NCBI GenBank assembly: GCA_021018995.1
Contig: CM037587.1
Location: 15,625,366-15,689,365 of the forward strand
Length of the DNA stretch: 64,000 nucleotides
Source: Chloranthus sessilifolius
Lineage: Eukaryota > Streptophyta > Magnoliopsida > Chloranthales > Chloranthaceae
Reading direction: 5' to 3'
Shown piece after piece: positions 32,886 to 44,246 of this stretch. The stretch's first letter is position 1. Every line of letters begins with the position of its first letter. The notes under the pieces were generated by a model. It had not been told where the DNA came from, searched no databases, and saw only the letters and a program-made list of their open reading frames with translations. The translations under genes were made by a program, and so were the position numbers.

Positions 32886-34540
32886 CTCAAAGTCTTAGGT
32901 CTTAGGCCGGGCGGATGGGAAGACCGGTCCCCCCCACTTCCTTTTGTTTGTTTGTTCGGTCACTTCCAATAGATGCACGCGCTCCCAAGGCGGCTTTTCG
33001 GTCATCCTTCGACTTGCCAAGGAAGCCGTGCTAAAATAAGGACGGGCCGAGGTCAACGAGCACCCCGGTCCTACACACAAGGAAAATCCAAAAAACTATA
33101 ATCCCCACAAAGAAGCCAGAAATATTCACCCAATAAATTCACATAAAATAATAACTCTAAAATTCCAAAAAATTCACACAAAATAAAAACTCCAAAATTC
33201 CAAAAACATTCACATAAGATAGTAGCTTCAAAATTCAAAAAAATCCCACGAAATAACAGTTGAAAAATCGCATAAAATGATAGAAAAATCAAACACAGAT
33301 ATGAACTCCCCGCATAGCGCACAAGCATAAAGCGGTAAAACGTTAATATTTTATCAGCAATGCAGCTGTGCCACATCAAAGTCCTAAAGTCGGGAGCTCG
33401 CCTCAGATCTCTGGATCCTGCCTTAAGGCAGGAGCAACAGTGTCGCTCTCGGTCAAACAATCAATATTTCGATCAGGTCAACTCCACTGCTAAATCTTTG
33501 CGACAAGCGCTTGGACTCATGTGAACTTAAGTGCTTTAAGCTTTAGATTCTCCGTTGAAAAAGGTCAATCGTTGGTTAAAACCAACCTGTCGAGAATGAG
33601 ATTATGTGTCAATCAAACTATGTGCAACCATGCATCCAGAACGGTTCATTTCCCTTTTATTTTCAACAGGCTTAAAACCTGTGCGAGTAGCGGTATCACT
33701 ATAAAGTGTACGCCATGCATCTGGTTATCCGTATGATGGTCGTTTGTCCCCGTAAATTGTACCTGGGCGGGTCCGGGTCGGGGCTTCCATCACCTTTGTT
33801 GTTGCTTATTGCCCCTAATAGGTGCATGTTTATGCATAGTTAATTAATGTTTATGATCATTGTTGGCAGAAACCAAGATTGGATGTCCCTTTTGGGTTAG
33901 CACCCGGTAACTGGTTGGATCTATTTAGTGGTATTTGAAGCTGGACGCTCTGGGTCATGTGGATCTGAGGCGCGTTTTGAAAAATGGCATGCACTCCTAA
34001 AAAACGTTGTGACATCTATTCACTTCGCTCAGGTGGTCATGCTAAATAAACTTTGGGATCGATGGGTTCGCCCAAAGATCTCGAACCCTGCTTTCTACAA
34101 GAGCACTCGCGGATAATCAAATGAGGTCATCAAATGCCTTGTAGGATCAGACGCAAACTGTGGAGCCTTGCATATGTTTACTTCGCGCCTATCTTTGGAT
34201 GTGGGTGGATCACCCCTCTTACTTACGAAGCTGTTGCATTTAGAATGAATCTCGAACATCAATCACCTTCAAAACATCTCGAGAGGCGAACATTTTTCCC
34301 AGCTATTGGGATTTCGCAACTCATTCCACCTCGGTTATGCTCAGTAATGTCGCTAAGCGCTTGGGAACCGATTACCTCGAGAAATGAATGATTAGCCTGG
34401 CACTCCAGGGCTTTCGTTTTCTCACCGTGTTACTCACCTGATGTTTGAAGTTCATTCTAAATACAGTAGACCCATCAGTAATGCGTTGGGCCCCTTCGGA
34501 TGTCTCTTTTCTTTGGCATTCGATCATTAGTGATCGGATA
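32886..34540 (+). repeat. E4 3' region with about 45-bp tandem repeats and small hairpins
   Basis: From 33100 to 33280 there are about four units of roughly 45 bases (AAATTCCAAAAA plus ATTCACATAAAATAATAACTC). After 33460 come several small inverted pairs, for example GTTGGTTAAAACCAAC (33572-33587) and AGGCTTAAAACCT (33668-33680). No gene recognised. Confidence 0.6.
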
Positions 34541-34555
34541 CCAAAGAGGGGCATC
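34521..34555 (+). other. E4 hairpin and polypurine tract
   Basis: CGATCA-TTAG-TGATCG (34521-34536) then CCAAAGAGGGGCATC (34541-34555), which abuts the TGTAGACACC of the 3' LTR. It would prime plus-strand synthesis. The order hairpin then tract is shared with E3. Confidence 0.8.
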
Positions 34556-36199
34556 TGTAGACACCCAAATTTGGCCCAAGGCCCGATCGAAATATATTTC
34601 GAGAGAGGTGCATTTCCGAGCTTTTGATGGCATGTAAGGAACCCTTAGGAATCACCCTAAACCCTTAGGAATCACCCTAGATCCCCTAGGAACCTACCCC
34701 GAACCGTTAGAAACCAACCCCGACCCTTAGAACGCTTTTCGAACCCTAACCTAACCTTCCCAGGCAATAAGGAGGAGGGGTGCACCAGAACTAGCTACAA
34801 CCCTCTACAACAACCAACTCTTATACCATTGAAGAGTAGAGGTCGTCAGCTTTTCAACGGTCCAATAATTGCCCCAATAAGAGGTATATATCAGAAGATA
34901 TGGCAGTCCGAACCCAGAGGGCAGGAAGGTAATTTCAGGTAGGCCCCCTAGGGATTTGGTGTGACTATTAGTCGTGCCAGGCTATTTCTCCCCAGAAATG
35001 GCTTGGCGCAACTAATAGTTGCGCCAGGTAATAGTTGCGCCAGGCCAATCCTCCCTAATTTGAAGCCTGGTGCAACTAATAGTTGCGCCAATGTTAAAAG
35101 GTGCCCCCCACCCTGCGAGCTAACTTCCAACCAATGTCCTTCACTGTTTTACTGTGCATTTGTCTGGCGTAACTATTAGTTGCGCCAGGCATATGAATAG
35201 TAACTCTAGGAATTTGCCCCAAAAATCATGACTGGGGTTTGACTTGTTGACCACCTCAACCTTTGGGGTGTGTTTTGATAGTTCTGGTACACCCATTCTT
35301 TACCTATTTGCAACCCTCCAAGTGGCCTAAAGCCTCACCCCATCATCTACCATTAGAGCCACCTTCACACCTTTCCAAGCTCTCAAAAACCTAGGAAACC
35401 TTAGATTTGATATTACCTAATTGCTAACCTCAATTAGCATCTAAGTAGCCTCCTAATCCACTCTTTTCCTATAAATAGAGCCCCCCACCCCTAGGTTTAG
35501 GGGTTGAGAAATGTGCTTAAGAGAGAAAGAGCTCAAAGTGAGAAGTTCTTCCTCCCTTTTGTGCACTATTTTCACCCAAATTCCAGAATCTACCAACGTC
35601 ATTTCAAGCTTGTTCTTACATCCAAAACCCTTAGCCTAGGTGTGTGTGATCCCCTAGCCTCCCTTCCCTACCTCTTAGCTTTAAGTCTTAGGGGTTAGAA
35701 TCTCGTTTTCCACTATACAAGGCCTTCAAGAGCTCATCAAAGCAAGCCACGCAAGGCTCCTCTACGGTGTTACGAGGGCCCGAGGGTTCCGACTCTCCCC
35801 TTTCTTCTCCTATCTCTTTCTAGCTCCCTCCATCCTCCCATTTGTGCCGTTACGCCGCCGATTTTTCGGTAGGAACGGAGGGGCACAAATAGGATTCTAA
35901 GCCCTTTTGGGTAAGAGGAAGCTATTTTCTTTTCTTTCATTTCATTTTATTTTTGGCCATTAGTAGAGATCGCGTTAAGCGGGTTGATCGGGTGCCTAAC
36001 ACCTTCCCGATCGATAACCGAAGCCCCTACCCAAGAGCCTTTGGTGTGGACCGGATTCAGAGTTATATTTTTAGCACTTAGGTGCTCATAAAAATGAACT
36101 AGGTATCCCGGGATGCCGAAAGCTCCGAGTGGTGACTATATTTTTTTGTTTGAGAGCGCATCGTCGCGACGGGATCGCATCGATTCCCACGGTTGCACA
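34556..36199 (+). repeat. E4 3' LTR (1,644 bp)
   Basis: TGTAGACACCC to GGTTGCACA, with TATA box at 35469-35477 and palindromes at about 34957-35190. It has more palindrome sequence than the 5' LTR: an additional copy and a partial copy near 35000-35045. The right flank GCCTA resumes the LTR of E3 at a TATA-like CTATAAAAAG. Confidence 0.93.
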
Positions 36200-37440
36200 G
36201 CCTATTACCTATAAAAAGACCCCCCTACCTCGCCCAAAAGGGGATCCAACAATCAAAATTTTTAGTTTCTCTCTTCCAAGCTTAGGGATTTTTGAGACTC
36301 TCTTTGGTGCCCGACTTCAGGTAATCTTTCAGGTTCTAGTCTCTAGTTCTTAATTTCTAGTTTCTAGTTCTTAATTCTTAGATTCTAGATCCTAGTTCTC
36401 AATTTTTATGTTAGTTCCTAATTTCTTTGTTCTACTTCTTAATTCTTAGGTTCTAGATCCTAGTTCTCAATTTTTATGTTAGTTCCTAATTTCTTTGTTC
36501 TAGTTCTTAATTCTTAAGTTTTAGATCTTTGTTCTTAGTTCCTAATCCTTAATCCTTAAAATTTCAAATTCTTAGGTTTTAATCCTTCTGCTTTTAATCA
36601 TCAATTTAAACTATCTTTTGAAAATTAACCTTAGCCACAAAATAATTTACTATTCTTCTTTCTTTCAAGCCTCTCCCTTTGAGAAAATTCGAGGTTCTCT
36701 TTGAGGCTTCCAAAAAGAGTTGCCTTTTAGACTTCTAAAAGTATAGACTCTTCCTCGAGAGCCCCAAGTAGTCAACTAGCGGCCCTAGCCCGCTAGTCTT
36801 GACTCTTGAAGAAGTAGTGAAGGAGGAAGCGCTTAGCCTAGAACCAATTAGCTCTCTAAATTCTTCCAGTTTTCAAGCCTTAGCCACCAGATTTGCCCAA
36901 GGGAGCTTACGGAGGGTACTCAACAACGAGGCCGATCCTCCTTAGCATAAGGGGCCACAACCCCTTTTTTAATTAGACTCCTAGTAGGATCAGGAGACCA
37001 GGTCAATTAGACTTCCAGTAAGACTAAGAGATTAGATTCGTTAGAATCCTAATAGAAGTAAGAAGTCAAACTAGTTGGATTAAACGCAACCCAAAGCTAC
37101 CGAAGTTGGCCGACCGACTTTTAGTAAAGGAGTTTAACCTGCAAGCCTTTGCTCTTCTTAAAGTGTGATTAGTGACATGTTGCAGTGTCTATAATTATCT
37201 GCAGCTGGCGATCGCATCAGCCCAGGTATTCTTCATTTAAAATTTACCTTTTCCTTTTAGCAATTTAATATTTCATAGTTTATTATTCCACCGCTCTAGC
37301 CAGAGTCTACTCGGACTGAATTGGATCACTTATTTCGGGGACCGAAAGAAAAGTGTGTACCAACAGGACCGTCCTCGGTCTGCCATGTAGGGGCATGCTG
37401 ATTTGTCATTGATCGAACAAGAATTTCGATCAGTACTAAC
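36200..37440 (+). repeat. E3 3' LTR, right part (end uncertain)
   Basis: Continuation of the LTR broken by E4. A TATA box CTATAAAAAG lies at 36209-36218, as expected for a U3/R border. From about 36330 to 36600 there are two full copies of a 68-72-base tandem repeat (TTCTAGATCCTAGTTCTCAA plus TTTTTATGTTAGTTCC) and related TTCTTAATTTCTAG words. The LTR end is not clear; candidates lie between about 37180 and 37440. Confidence 0.55.
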
Positions 37441-38420
37441 TGTGATAAAATAGGCCCATTATCCTACGAAAATTCGAATCTAAAGCCATATCTTTGATAC
37501 CAAGTGTGAAGACCCGTCTTTCCCGTACATGAAATCTCGGGAAAGCCTGCTCACTGCATCCATATAGTTACAGAAATCAAAGTGGATTTCATACATTAGC
37601 AGATATCTGATATGGCAAGCTAAAGAGATTCTATTTCTATATAAAACATGTGAACAAAAGAAAAAAATAAACCACCGAAGATGGCCGACCATCACCTAAA
37701 CAATGGTATACAAAAGGTATGTATAAAATACTTTTATACAGAACATATGTACCAAAATTCAGTGGACGTACCAAGCCCAAAAATTTAAAAAAAATAAGTC
37801 TATATTAAGTTCAAATCCCAGGTCTATGGGTAGAACTTGTCGGGATGAAGATCTTCCTCTTCTGGCTTATAATCCGAATCGTTCTCAAGCTCTGGTTCCT
37901 TATCAGTATCTACACCTGTGACGTATAGTCGGGGTGACCTAATAGTCTAAGCTCAGTAGAAGAAAAATTCAACATCAATTGCATCTTATCATATCAAGCA
38001 CAGGTACAATGACAAAATTAGTCATTATTAAGCTCTTATTAAGGATGATTGCGATGATGGGAAGCTAAGGATAAAAGATTTGAAATATTTTGAAATAATG
38101 AACATATAATGACTAAATGACTAATTAGTAATATAAAATAATAATAATAATAATTTATTTTATATTTTGAATTTTTAGTTTTGAAAAATCCAAAAATATT
38201 TGAAGTTTGGAGGTAACTTCACTGAAAACCTTCAGGAGACTACAACTCCTCCACTAGGAATCACCTAGGGGTTTAAAGGCTTGTTGCATCTACTAAATAT
38301 AATCGTGCTCCCTATGAAAGTGGCAATTAAATTTAAGTTTTAAATATTTTATGGTTCCTTGTTTACTTGGAGGTGTGATCAGTCACATAATTTACCATTT
38401 TATCACCCGTAACTTAGTGG
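37441..38420 (-). repeat. E9: minus-strand Tekay-like LTR fragment with primer site
   Basis: TTGATACCAAG (37494-37504) followed by TGTGAAGACCCG is, in reverse, an LTR 3' tip next to an initiator-Met-tRNA primer site. The LTR therefore starts at 37505 and runs right. A diverged conserved block (CCTGTGACGTATAGTC) lies near 37915-37940, 410 bases from the tip, as in other families. The far end is lost, probably cut by E10 near 38420. An ATA/AAT microsatellite is at about 38132-38155. Confidence 0.65.
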
Positions 38421-39702
38421 TGTTAGGACTTAATTTGCTACTAACGAGATACTAATATGCAGATATTAAAAATAAGCAATAAAGCATAGCCTAAATAAAA
38501 AGCTTTTTCAAAATAAACTCAAAAATCAATAAGAAAAATGATTGAGCGAAAAAGACGATTTGCCGCTACTGAAAGTCAGAAAATCGTAATTTATGATTCT
38601 TCGAAAGAGATAAAAAGAGAAAAGCGATAAAGCGTTATCTAGAGAATCGTCAACTATGAGGAAGCTTACTGAAAATAGAAAGTTGTGATTAACGATTTTT
38701 TAGAGAAGAAGCTATGAAAGAAGGAATCGCTATTTACGATTTTCTAAGAATATAAGCTTTCCTACTATTATTGTTGTTGCTGATCACGTGAGAACTATCA
38801 TCGTCATATCCAGAATTAGAATACTCCTGCAATTAGAAGTTTGATGAACCACGGATCTGAGAAGATTGATAAAGATCTAATCTGAAGGACTCTACTGCTG
38901 CTCAATAAAGAATACTCTAGGAGCGCATCAACTAAAGGAAGCAAGGAAAGATAAAATTATTAATTAGAGTTATATTAGGATACTTTTATTTTCAGTAGTT
39001 TCTTTTATTAGAACTAGATCTCTGTAAACCTACCCCTTATGATCTATAAATAAGAGGGCTCGGCATAGGAATAAGCATCGAAAAATTTCAGCATCAATTG
39101 ACGCCTGAGGTTGGATTTTCTTTCGATTAGTAGTGTATACTAGTTAGAGTAGATCAGATCAGAGATTTCTCAAGAGCAATTAACAATTATAATTGAGTGC
39201 TGAAGATTAGTGTAGATATCTATAATTTCTCCAGAGCAATTGACGACTGCAGCTGAGGGGTGAAGGATATATTTTACTTTGCTTTTTAGATTAGATTCTC
39301 TTTGCTTTGTAAACATCTCCAAGTTTTAATTTGAATTGACGACTCAAGTTAGAATATGCAGATTAGGGTAACGATACTATTTATTTTCATAAATATCCGA
39401 AAGCTAAAGATTGAGATTGACGACCTTAATCTAAAGAAGGAGGATTAAGATTTATTTTTTATGCACTTTAGTTTAGAAAAGTATTCTTTTATTTATATTT
39501 CTCCAGTAGATTAAGAAATCTTAAAGATAAATAAAAGTTTTTAAGATAAGGATTTAGATAGAATATAGAAATAGGAATTAATAAGATAATGAACTTTCTC
39601 GTGGGAACAATCCTATGCTAGTACTATAATTTCCATTGTGCGCTTGTAATAGGTTAAGACTTGAATTTAATATAATTATAATATACAATATTAGACAAGT
39701 CA
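38421..39702 (+). repeat. E10: Athila-like 5' LTR (start uncertain)
   Basis: Sense LTR judged from its right end, AAGTCA at 39702, followed after six bases by an Athila-type primer site. A TATA box (CTATAAATAAG) lies near 39041. The start is tentative, at a TGTTAGGACTT near 38430. Between 38575 and 38760 are AATCGT/ACGATT inverted units. Three diverged blocks with CAATTGACGACT and AGCTGAGG words repeat near 39110-39440. Confidence 0.55.
38575..38760 (+). repeat. AATCG-type inverted units in E10 LTR
   Basis: AAATCGTAATTTATGATT, GAATCGTCAACTATGA, TTGTGATTAACGATTTT and GAATCGCTATTTACGATTTT occur about 55-60 bases apart. Each is a short imperfect inverted repeat of AATCGN with ACGATT. It is weaker than the arrays in the other families. 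Confidence 0.5.
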
Positions 39703-39708
39703 AGTTTT

Positions 39709-39726
39709 TGGCGCCGCTATCGGGGA
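39709..39726 (+). other. E10 primer binding site, Athila-like
   Basis: TGGCGCCGCTATCGGGGA resembles the TGGCGCCGTTGCCGGGGA primer site usual in Athila and related elements, with three differences. It marks the 5' boundary of the internal region of E10. Confidence 0.75.
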
Positions 39727-40157
39727 AGTGGATTTATCTAATTCTTTCAAATTTTTATCCTTTTAGAAACCAATATTTATCTTTCTTTTTTTATATTTCT
39801 TGATATATATATATATTTTTATCACTTCTTAAGCTTTTGTAGGTTTATTCAGAGCAACGAATCAAAAGTTTCTAAGTTCTACCGGCCATGGAATTTTGAA
39901 ACTCAGATTTATTTCTCTCCCTGCTCTCTAAAATAAAAATCATATAAAGCTAAAAACATAAAAATAAGTAGTTATGCTCAAATTCCTCTCAACACCTTTT
40001 CTATATACATACACTACTAAACAAACACTCTGCTACGGCATCATTACCCATCATATGAACTCTTTGATATCGTCACACATAATAAATCATATGACATTTT
40101 ATATTTATTTCAGCCAACGTCTAATTTATCGCCAACTAACCTCCTGTAGAATCATTA
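39727..40157 (+). other. E10 internal leader, left of solo LTR E8
   Basis: A/T-rich, no gene seen. It ends in CATTA (40153-40157), the left target duplication of E8, and continues at 42535. Confidence 0.6.
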
Positions 40158-40758
40158 TGTAACGTCTTAGAAATTTCAGGCTTTGAATAGTGTACCTCAG
40201 GAAGTGTGCCCGACGGTTCACTTGTTTGACTAGGTAAAAGGTTTACTTGATGGCTTAGGTTAAATGAGCTATATGAACAATGTAGTGTGTATGTGGTATA
40301 AGAGTTGTTTGAATTGGGTCATATGTAACTATGTAGGTGTGTGTGCTTTACACCCAAGACATAAGTGGGTTATAATGAAGACTTTGTTTCTCATTTCATT
40401 TGTGTTGGTTGTTGAGAAAATTGATGAGAAAGTGAATGAGAAAATTGATGAAGTGAATGAGTGGTGTGTGAGGGTGTGTGTATTAAATGTGCATGATTGA
40501 GAGTGGACCGGAAAACATACGGATTAAAGGCCTTGAATCGACAAGAGATCAGAGATTTGAGTTGTGAAACCCTTGTTGTGAAAGGGAGCTTGGGATCAAG
40601 GGATCCGATCGACTATGAAGGTAAGCTTTATTATTCAAGTGAAATTATATCTATTATACTGTGAATCTAACTGGTTAGATATGAAAAATGAGTAAGAAAA
40701 GGGTAGGGATGTTGAAGAGGATGAGTTCTAGAAGTGAGAACTCGATACTATTCTGAAG

Positions 40759-40960
40759 ATGGCAAAACCGATCGAACAAAATTAGTAATCGTTCGATCGA
40801 TTTTGCCCAATTAGGAAATCTATAGAGATGGGTTTCAGGGGAAATCGATCGAACAAAATTAGTGATCGTTCAATCGATTTTATCGAAGAAGAAAATCCGT
40901 GGAATTGTATCTCAGAGGAAATAGATCGAACGAAATTATTTAGTTCGATCAATTTTGGGA
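40759..40960 (+). repeat. CGATCGAAC hairpin array in E8
   Basis: Three units. The first pairs GGCAAAACCGATCGAAC (40763-40779) with GTTCGATCGATTTTGCC around a 13-base loop, with one mismatch. The others are at about 40849-40885 and 40918-40960 with shorter stems. The loop AAAATTAGTAATC is similar in two of the units. The same units appear in both E7 LTRs on the other strand. Confidence 0.88.
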
Positions 40961-42018
40961 AATCGTTCGATGGATTTGGCAAACTATTTGATCAATTTAA
41001 AATTGTTCGATTAGTTTGGGCTGATTCAGGCTTTTATTTGGTTTTATTTTATGAATGGTGATTAGGCTTCCGAACTCCTTGTTTTACACCTTTTATGATA
41101 TGTTGAATGTGTTTTGGCCATGCCTAGGTTTGAGCCGGACCTTGGGTGGTTGAGGTTAGCTCGGCTTGAGGAATTCTAGGAGTAAGTTCGTGTGAGGTAG
41201 GGAATACTTTGAATATGTACACTTGATTACGAAAGTATGTATGTAGTAATGTGATATGTATGTGTGTGTGTTGAGAGCATAGTTATGTGCTTGTATTTGG
41301 ATATTGAGTTAAGCATGTGAAATTAAGATGTATGTGTGTGTACACTAAATGAGAAACCATTAAACATATGAAATGTGACATCCCAGGGATGTATATGTGA
41401 TGTGAGCATGTCGGTGATGCAGATTATTATGATATATTTCTTTTGATGTGAACATTTAGGTGATGTAAAATGATGTGGACAAGACTTGAACAAAGCTTTG
41501 AATTATTTTATTTAGCACAATTTCACGGTGAATAACTATATGTATTTTGTACAATTGATTTGAGGTTCGAAGAATACCCCACCGATGCGGCGGTATAATC
41601 GTGACTGACTTGGCAGGATATCCATGACCAATATGGTGGAATATCCATACATCAGTTTGACATCCCAGGGTTGTATGTGAGTTTTATGTCCCGTTGCCTA
41701 TGTGAAAGGGACTTGGGTTGTGTTACATGAAAGATAGTCTGATTGGACGATGATGGAGGGTATTCCATCGGGGCTCAATGCTATATTGCTCAAAGATTAT
41801 TTAAGTTAATTGATTAAGTCTTGAGACTAGCCTTTCTGGTGTTATGTGAACAAGTTGAGAATAAGATAACATGTGTAGTGTAACAGATGCATTCAGTTCA
41901 TACTTTTAGTAACTTAAACGGTTTTCTAGTTGTTTTTCTATTGATAAATCATGTTTTGCTTATGTCATGGAATATGTGTGAGTAAGATAGCTTTACATGT
42001 TCAGATATATTCCCTATT

Positions 42019-42060
42019 GAGCTATGATGTAGCTCACCCTTATGACTATACATCACAGGT
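42019..42060 (+). promoter_or_regulatory. Conserved LTR stem-loop block (E8 copy)
   Basis: GAGCTA-TGATG-TAGCTC with one loop change, followed by CACCCTTATGACTATACA and TCACAGGT. It ends 474 bases before the LTR end. Confidence 0.7.
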
Positions 42061-42534
42061 TTTGAGATAGCGCCTGCTTCTGGAGACGTTGATCCAGAGG
42101 ATTCAGATTACATTCCTGTGGAGGAGTCGGAGCCCCCTCCTAAGGAGTTCTTTTAGAAGACCCTCTACATACTTTGATTATTTTGTGAGAGTGATTATAT
42201 GGCTTGGTATGTCTAGGCTTATTTTTGAGATAATGTAATTATTGTGAAATATTCTTTCGGTGAACCATTTGGGGTGACCGTTGTATCATCACTGATGGTT
42301 TAGGTTGATTCTTTTGGTCATGTAGTAGCATGAGATTAAAACTATCTTTTGGGCTACATGTTTTGACATTATCTTCTAGAACTGGAGATTTAGTTCAATG
42401 TTAGTCTCTTTTACTTATGTTTTGCTTTCGTGTTTGTGTGGATAAACCAATGTTCCATACATGATTATGGTCATGGCCTCGAGGGTCGTGCTGATGGCAC
42501 GGGATATGGGGGTGTCGAAACCCGGGCCGTCACA

Positions 42535-43905
42535 CATTATGGCAATTAAGTTTGGTAGGATGAGAAAATTTAAAGCAACGATTCGTATTCTACCATTCAA
42601 GCACTTCAAATACAGAATTAAACTACCCTTAATAAAAACATTCCTTCTCGTCCCAACCATCCCATCCTTAACCATGACAAATGATAAAACTAACTATAAT
42701 CTAATAAAGTTCTTTCTAGTATGAGAGGACCCACCACCACCTCCAGAGCCAGACTTTCTGCAGTTCTTGTGGGACAAGTACGAGAAAGTTCAGAAGATTT
42801 TGGCAAAGGAAGAAAAGAAAAAGCACAAAAAGAAGAAAAAGAAAAATAAGAAGACGGAACCACCTACCCCGTCTGACACACCTCCCATCTTCACCTCCTC
42901 TTCCACCCAGCCACCACCCCCTGTTTCTCCCTAATCTCCGATATTCCCCTTCCTAGCCTTCTGTTCCTCTTCCAAATGCAGCAAGAGGAAGACATCCCGG
43001 AGCCAGGAAGGCAAACCATTTTTGACAGGATACATTTTGAAAAAGTCGAAGAATCCTTCTCTCGGACGTTGCTGCCAGTGTCATAGTTTTGTGTGTCTAG
43101 ATTTTTCCTAGGTTTATATTCTTTTATGTAATTAGTTCCTATATTAGATTTTAGTTTTTATTTTTCCTTATGTTCACTATAAATAATAATTTACTTTTTA
43201 CTACCTCTACAATTTTTTTTTTTTACTAATAGCGTCTGTTACTAACATTACTAGGAATTTTGTTTTTCTAATTATTTTTAGCTTCATAAAATCGGAAGTA
43301 TTTTTCTCCTAAGTTTGGGGGAAAGATTTTTATTATTTTTATAGATTATATACCCAGTTACTAACATAGTAAATAAAATAGGTAAATTATTCTGTATATC
43401 CCCTATTTTGCACAATGAGGACATTGTCCCATTTAAGTTTGGGCTGGATACAAACTTTTGTTAGTTTAATTTTTGTTAAAAATTTCTTACTTTATAAAAA
43501 AAAAAAAAATTTCTTTTAGTGAATCATTATATGCAATTTATGAAAAATATATAAAAATCTAAATTTCTTAGCAAACCATCATAGTAGTAGTTCAAAAATT
43601 AAAATAAAGATAGTTACAATTCAAAGTTAAGCATCTCTAAAATACTGTATCAAAGAATGTTTGAAACTATACGATTGATCTAAACTGCATATACTTTAGA
43701 TTATAGTTTCAAAAATTATAACCAGTGAACTATAGAGCCAATTTCCTATTTATTCTGAGAGAAAGAGAGACTATTTTTATTCATGCCTAAATTTTCTTTG
43801 AACTTCTCTACTATCTGAAATCTCATATTGCTGAATTTAGAATCAATATATTCTATGATTATGATAATTTATTTGTTTAGAACTGTCTATAAAATATATC
43901 AAAGC
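42535..43905 (+). pseudogene. E10 internal 3' part, Athila-like remnant
   Basis: A short readable stretch at about 42723-42935 encodes DPPPPPEPDFLQFLWDKYEK followed by a lysine run (KKHKKKKKKNKK) and a Pro/Ser/Thr-rich end. It has no usable start and I cannot name the protein. Further on, TAAGTTTGGGGGAAAG (43312) and AATGAGGACATTGTCCCATTTAAGTTTGGG (in parts, near 43420-43450) are words I associate with the 3' untranslated region of Athila elements. The rest is A/T-rich. Its 3' LTR is missing, being cut by E7 at 43906. Confidence 0.5.
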
Positions 43906-44246
43906 AGTGGCAGCCCAGATTTTCCCAACCTGAATTTTTTGAGATATATATATATATATATATTTATTTGTTTTAAACTAACTTAAACCAAATGAGAAAA
44001 CCTGGACCGTCGGGTCGTAGAACATGATCTGAATACAGAGAATATTGGTACATCCACACACATGCGGAAAATCAAAACAGACAATATATGACATAAATAA
44101 ATCTCCAATTCGAATATCTAATATTATAATAACTCAAACAAACCACTGGTGATGGCCAACCATCACCAAACAGTGGTGTATAAAATTATATACGAGTTCA
44201 AAGAGTACCAAGTACGAACTCACCAAACTCTCCAAAGTACTCAATT
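43906..44246 (-). repeat. E7 left LTR, part left of E6
   Basis: The 3' tip of the 3' LTR, mutated to AGTGGCAGCCC from TGTGACAGCCC. A TA microsatellite lies at 43942-43962. Sequence to CTCAATT (44246) matches the uninterrupted copy at 61643-61983 closely. Confidence 0.85.

Larger units (their letters stand above)
13116..36199 (+). mobile_element. E4: complete Tat/Ogre-like Ty3 element, 23,084 bp, with two antisense genes
   Basis: Bounded by LTRs at 13116-14664 and 34556-36199, both starting TGTAGACACCC and ending GGTTGCACA. Flanks are GCCTG (13111-13115) and GCCTA (36200-36204), a 4/5 match consistent with a 5-bp target duplication. Order: 5' LTR, primer site, long leader with minisatellite, gag-protease-G-patch, pol with dual RNase H, antisense DUF7745-like gene, antisense plant-mobile-domain gene, polypurine tract, 3' LTR. 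Large size, primer type and gene order fit the Tat/Ogre lineage. Numerous stops mean this copy cannot make its proteins. Confidence 0.93.
40158..42534 (+). mobile_element. E8: solo LTR (2,377 bp) with perfect 5-bp target duplication
   Basis: Begins TGTAACGTCTTAG and ends CCGGGCCGTCACA, flanked on both sides by CATTA (40153-40157 and 42535-42539). No internal region is present, so it is the product of recombination between the two LTRs of a full element. The 5' end resembles E7, the 3' end resembles E1/E2/E6. It contains three large hairpins (40759-40960), the CACGGTGAATAACTATATGTA block (about 41528) and the conserved stem-loop block (42019-42060). Confidence 0.95.
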
